Shown here: in pieces, positions 13,770-16,671 of the stretch
Numbering within the stretch: the first letter of the stretch is position 1
Layout: every line of letters starts with the position of its first letter
Source: Methylosinus sp. PW1
GTDB taxonomy: Bacteria; Pseudomonadota; Alphaproteobacteria; Rhizobiales; Beijerinckiaceae
Length of the DNA stretch: 16,671 nucleotides
Assembly: GCF_000745215.1 (NCBI RefSeq)
Contig: NZ_JQNK01000005.1
Coordinates: forward strand, 1-16,671
Direction of reading: 5' to 3'
Translations under genes and position numbers: made by a program
The notes under the pieces: generated by a model
Database searches by the model: none
Seen by the model: only the letters and a program-made list of their open reading frames with translations
Told to the model about the DNA's origin: nothing

Positions 13770-15059
13770 CTATGTGCATCGCGGAATATCGTTTGCCTGC
13801 ACATGTGCGTCGGTCAAAACCTCTGACCGTGAAACCTCGGCAAGATCATAAAGCTCATCGAAAAACTCGCGCAGGATTTCGCGCTGTGCCGCGTGATCCG
13901 TCTTTGTCAGCTCATAACGTCGAACCAAAGAATCGTCGCGGATCGGCCCGTAATAACTCCCATTGGGGGACGCGGGGTGCGGCGCTAGCATGTGAACCCC
14001 TTTCGTCCCAACAATCCCAAGCTCGACGACGAAGGGCGGCCGAAGCTGCATCCCTGTAGATGCAACTCTGACAAAGTTTTCTAGCGTGCGCGTGCAAAGC
14101 TTCTCGACGCCTATGCCCGCGAAGGCAGTTGCAGCCTCATTAGGGCGGCCAGCGGCCCTACCGTTTGCAAAAAAAACCTGCGAGCTGATGCCCCAAAGCT
14201 CTCCTGATGGGAAAGTCTGACAAATGTTTTTGGTCGTCGTGTTTCCAGAAGGATCGATGTAGGCCCAACCGAAATCGTTCGACGACGTGATGCCAGTGAA
14301 CGCATCAGACATTGGGCGAAGCAATCTCTTATGATGAACAGTGTCCTTTATCACAGACCGCCCTATTTTTGGCTGGCCTTCGCTCGTCCTTGGGAAGAGG
14401 CGCACATAGACCGCCTTATCGCCCTCGAATTTATATTCTTGCTCTCCGGGACTGCCGAACGATGCAATCGTCGCATTGCGCGGAAAAAAGAAAGCCGGTG
14501 ATGTCGTCGCTGCGGCTTCTGGAAATGGCGTGCGGTCGGCCGCGCCGACGCCTTGGGCGATCATACCGCGTATGATTGTCTCCAATTCCTCAGTGAGCGC
14601 CTTCCTCGCAGCGCGGCGCTCTGCATTCTTCGCCGTGGCTGGCAGATCGTATCTCACCGGAAAGCGAAGATGCCCCATGTCGAAAGGGAGTTCCGTTGCC
14701 GCGCCATAAGCGGTGTTCATGATCGGAAGCATGACCGAAAACGACCTAGCCTTTAGAGCATAGCCGTATTCGAGCATCACATTAGGATTTGGGATGAGCT
14801 TGCCTGCTTCCGTCGACGCAACAAAGGTCAGATCGGGGACAAAAGCATCGCAAACGGCAATCTTCTTCAGGATCGTGTCGGTGACGGGGCAATGCCCATG
14901 CACACCTTCGGTGTCGGCATCGATGCGTACCCGCACGCCTACATTTGGATCGGCGGAAATGTTCTTCGCCGCGAGATTCAGTGCAAATCGGATGAGGTAG
15001 CGATTGAACCTTTCTGGTCGATCGCTTTGCCAAGCATAGAAAACAACAAAATCTTTCAC
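13770..15059 (-). CDS. TIR-like nucleotide-binding effector protein (candidate phage defence)
   Basis: 429 residues, intact copy. The N-terminal 165 residues match the TIR-like nucleotide-binding family: strand FVVFYAWQSD (4-13), RIDADTEGVHGHCPVTDTI (45-63), DAFVPDLTFV (71-80) and NPNVMLEYGYAL (91-102), with Glu97 in the place of the TIR NADase glutamate, then MNTAYG and ELPFDMGH. The C-terminal 250 residues are not recognised; they contain YVRLFPRTSEG, FPSGELWG and VVELGIVG and may be a sensor. By family it could cleave NAD or bind a nucleotide signal, but neither activity is shown here. It starts with GTG overlapping the recombinase stop (GTGA), so it is translated from the recombinase message. 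No second defence gene is adjacent except the divergent RAMA-like gene. Confidence 0.8.
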   Translation of the reverse strand: MKDFVVFYAWQSDRPERFNRYLIRFALNLAAKNISADPNVGVRVRIDADTEGVHGHCPVTDTILKKIAVCDAFVPDLTFVASTEAGKLIPNPNVMLEYGYALKARSFSVMLPIMNTAYGAATELPFDMGHLRFPVRYDLPATAKNAERRAARKALTEELETIIRGMIAQGVGAADRTPFPEAAATTSPAFFFPRNATIASFGSPGEQEYKFEGDKAVYVRLFPRTSEGQPKIGRSVIKDTVHHKRLLRPMSDAFTGITSSNDFGWAYIDPSGNTTTKNICQTFPSGELWGISSQVFFANGRAAGRPNEAATAFAGIGVEKLCTRTLENFVRVASTGMQLRPPFVVELGIVGTKGVHMLAPHPASPNGSYYGPIRDDSLVRRYELTKTDHAAQREILREFFDELYDLAEVSRSEVLTDAHVQANDIPRCT

Positions 15060-15604
15060 GTCAGCCTCGAAATCGTTGCCTGACTCACATTGAATCGCCG
15101 CGCGAGGTCGGCCTGCGTCGCGGTGCCGTTCGCCAACGCCTCGCGGGCTTCTTCACGCTGATGGCGCGTGAGGGCAGGGGGACGCCCCATGTGAACGCCC
15201 CGCGCCTTGGCACGCTCACGGCCTTCGCTCGTGCGGGCGCGGATGAGGTCGCGCTCGAACTCGGCAAGCCCGCCAAGGACGGTGAGCATAAGCCGCCCGT
15301 GCGCCGTCGTCGTGTCCGCCCATGCATCGGCCAAGGATCGAAAGCCCGCTCCGGCCTTCGCAACGGCGTCGAGCGTGTTGAGAAGATCGCGCGTCGAGCG
15401 CGCCAGCCGATCAAGGCGCGTCACAATCAGAGTGTCGCCTGCGCCGAGGGATTTAATCGCGCGCGCCAATTCGCGCCGGTCGGTCTTTGCGCCGCTGGCC
15501 GTCTCGCGGAAAACCGTTTCAGCGCCGGCGACGCGCAACGCCTTCACTTGCGCGTCAACGCTCTGGCCGTCCGTTGAAACTCGTGCATAGCCGAAAATCG
15601 TCAT
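15056..15604 (-). CDS. Serine recombinase, right copy
   Basis: Identical in product to 1201-1749 and the same physical gene if the contig is circular. Here it is followed by the intact TIR-like gene, so this copy shows the true operon: recombinase, GTGA overlap, TIR-like effector. Confidence 0.93.
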   Translation of the reverse strand: MTIFGYARVSTDGQSVDAQVKALRVAGAETVFRETASGAKTDRRELARAIKSLGAGDTLIVTRLDRLARSTRDLLNTLDAVAKAGAGFRSLADAWADTTTAHGRLMLTVLGGLAEFERDLIRARTSEGRERAKARGVHMGRPPALTRHQREEAREALANGTATQADLARRFNVSQATISRLT

Positions 15605-15629
15605 GCCGGAAGCGTAGCGAAGCGGCCTT

Positions 15630-15651
15630 CTTTTGCAAGTAACTTTTGCAT
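15630..15651. repeat. Paired CTTTTGCAA/T motifs, right copy
   Basis: Second copy of 1775-1796. With 13734-13743 it brackets the TIR-like/recombinase module with CTTTTGCAAG in direct orientation, about 1.9 kb apart. Confidence 0.45.
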
Positions 15652-15793
15652 ACCGCAAGCGCCTGATTTTCAAGGGGTGGCGACCTTATACAAAAGTCTT
15701 GATTTTCGCATCACAAGCGGAGCCGTAGCCCGTGCGGACGCTGTCTGGTTTGTGCTAAAAATGCGGGTCAGCCTGCTATTTTTGTCTTTTTGA

Positions 15794-15822
15794 TTGACAG
15801 CAAGACTCCGATCGTTTAGTTA
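15794..15822 (+). promoter_or_regulatory. Candidate promoter of the RAMA-like gene, right copy
   Basis: Second copy of the TTGACA-containing promoter at 1939-1967. Confidence 0.4.
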
Positions 15823-15860
15823 GACCAAACGCGCCTAAAATATATCCATCGGAGCTAACA

Positions 15861-16409
15861 ATGCCTGATATGAATATTTATATCCCCATGTCGCGCAAGC
15901 TGTACGACAACGTCATCCGCTTCTCGGATGGAAAGCTCGATCCTGCGGCAATTGCAGAAGATCTACTCATCAACTGGATCGGAAGCGAACTAGAATTTGG
16001 CGACGGAGCAAAATATTTTTGTAGCCATATCGAAGACGTTATTAATGAATATGCGCCACACCTACGGAATAAGATAATTCATAATGATGATAAAATCGAA
16101 AAAAAAGCTCATGAAGACAGAAAGCCACTAGTTTGGAAGAATGTTTCTATTTTATCAGGCTCAGATGTTCGTATGGCTTATGGCGGCACTCATCATTATG
16201 CAAAAATTCTGGGCGGATTTATCGTAGATAGCAATGGAAAGCAATATTCGCCGTCAGAATGGGCAGCACATGTAGCAGGAGGAACCTCCCGGAACGCGTG
16301 GCGTGACCTGTGGTTTAGGGAGCCGTTGTCTAAGACATGGATTCCAGCTCAACTATTAAGAGATCAGGCAGCAAATGAACTTGCAGGCGGATCATACGGG
16401 AATCAATAG
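15861..16409 (+). pseudogene. RAMA-like gene, right copy with a contig-end frameshift
   Basis: Identical to 2006-2578 up to about 16400, where one A is missing from a run of three, changing the last residues and stopping after 182 codons. The left copy has the full 190 residues. A homopolymer deletion this close to the contig end is most likely a sequencing error. Confidence 0.85.
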
Positions 16410-16536
16410 CTTCCATCGACGATCTTGATTGATGTAACCGCCGAATATGAAGTCTCCAAGCCCGCCATTCCGACGGCTTGCGCGAGAATAGCTCGCGTCA
16501 CATGGCAGATTATGAATAAAATAACAGGAGAGCATC

Positions 16537-16671
16537 ATGAAAAAAGTGACGGTATATAATGTTCGAAAATACGATATTGTAAGCGATGAAATAAAACGTT
16601 CTCGGCGCATGGCGACGCGTGAGGGAGCGCTTATTATGTGCGCTCAAATAATTGAGGGTAGCGCCATAGAA
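16537..16671 (+). CDS. Small unknown protein, right copy, cut by the window end
   Basis: First 45 codons of the gene at 2684-2884, with the same AGGAGAG site, running off the right edge. Confidence 0.75.
   Translation, partial: MKKVTVYNVRKYDIVSDEIKRSRRMATREGALIMCAQIIEGSAIE

Larger units (their letters stand above)
13849..16671. repeat. Right copy of terminal direct redundancy
   Basis: Same sequence as 1-2818. Two single-base deletions near the right end (about 16402 and 16476) break the RAMA-like gene and a hairpin that are intact in the left copy. Confidence 0.95.

Overview
This window looks like a complete small mobilizable plasmid from an alphaproteobacterium, probably of the order Hyphomicrobiales. 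That guess rests on the high-GC backbone, the Ti-type TraA relaxase-helicase and the style of the Rhs core. The first 2818 bases and the last 2823 bases are the same sequence. This is what a linear contig of a circular molecule looks like when its ends overlap, so the real circle is about 13,855 bp. Both outer ends carry single-base homopolymer indels that break genes which are intact in the other copy. The copy further from a contig end is therefore the trustworthy one: 13770-15059 for the TIR-like gene and 2006-2884 for the RAMA-like gene and its small neighbour.

Layout around the circle: (1) A leftward module of a serine recombinase (1201-1749, repeated at 15056-15604) overlapping a TIR-like gene by four bases (intact at 13770-15059). 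(2) A rightward, AT-rich accessory region with a RAMA-domain protein (2006-2578) and a 66-residue protein (2684-2884). These are followed by an N-terminally truncated Rhs protein with a DUF4258-like toxin tip (3008-4879) and its overlapping immunity gene (4876-5148). (3) A mobilization block: leftward TraA-type relaxase-helicase (5994-8705) and a coiled-coil membrane protein (5267-5956), an RSF1010-type oriT (8758-8789), and a rightward MobC-like gene (8990-9310) with two small genes (9402-9945). (4) A hairpin-rich stretch with a broken Xre-type regulator (10048-10573). (5) A leftward ParA/ParG-like partition operon (10574-11498) with CATG boxes repeated every 8 bp in three places. (6) A probable origin region (11640-12016) and a winged-helix replication gene (12017-12694). 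(7) A HigB/HigA-like toxin-antitoxin pair (13042-13707).

Together the genes give replication, partition, post-segregational stability and mobilization by a helper transfer system; no type IV secretion genes are present. The cargo is a candidate defence module (TIR-like effector with a recombinase, plus a RAMA protein) and an orphan polymorphic-toxin/immunity pair. The most striking structure is the CATG array. Its 4-bp boxes with 4-bp spacers copy the architecture known for ParG operators and centromeres, but with a different, palindromic box, and two of the three arrays lie inside the 3' ends of the partition genes.
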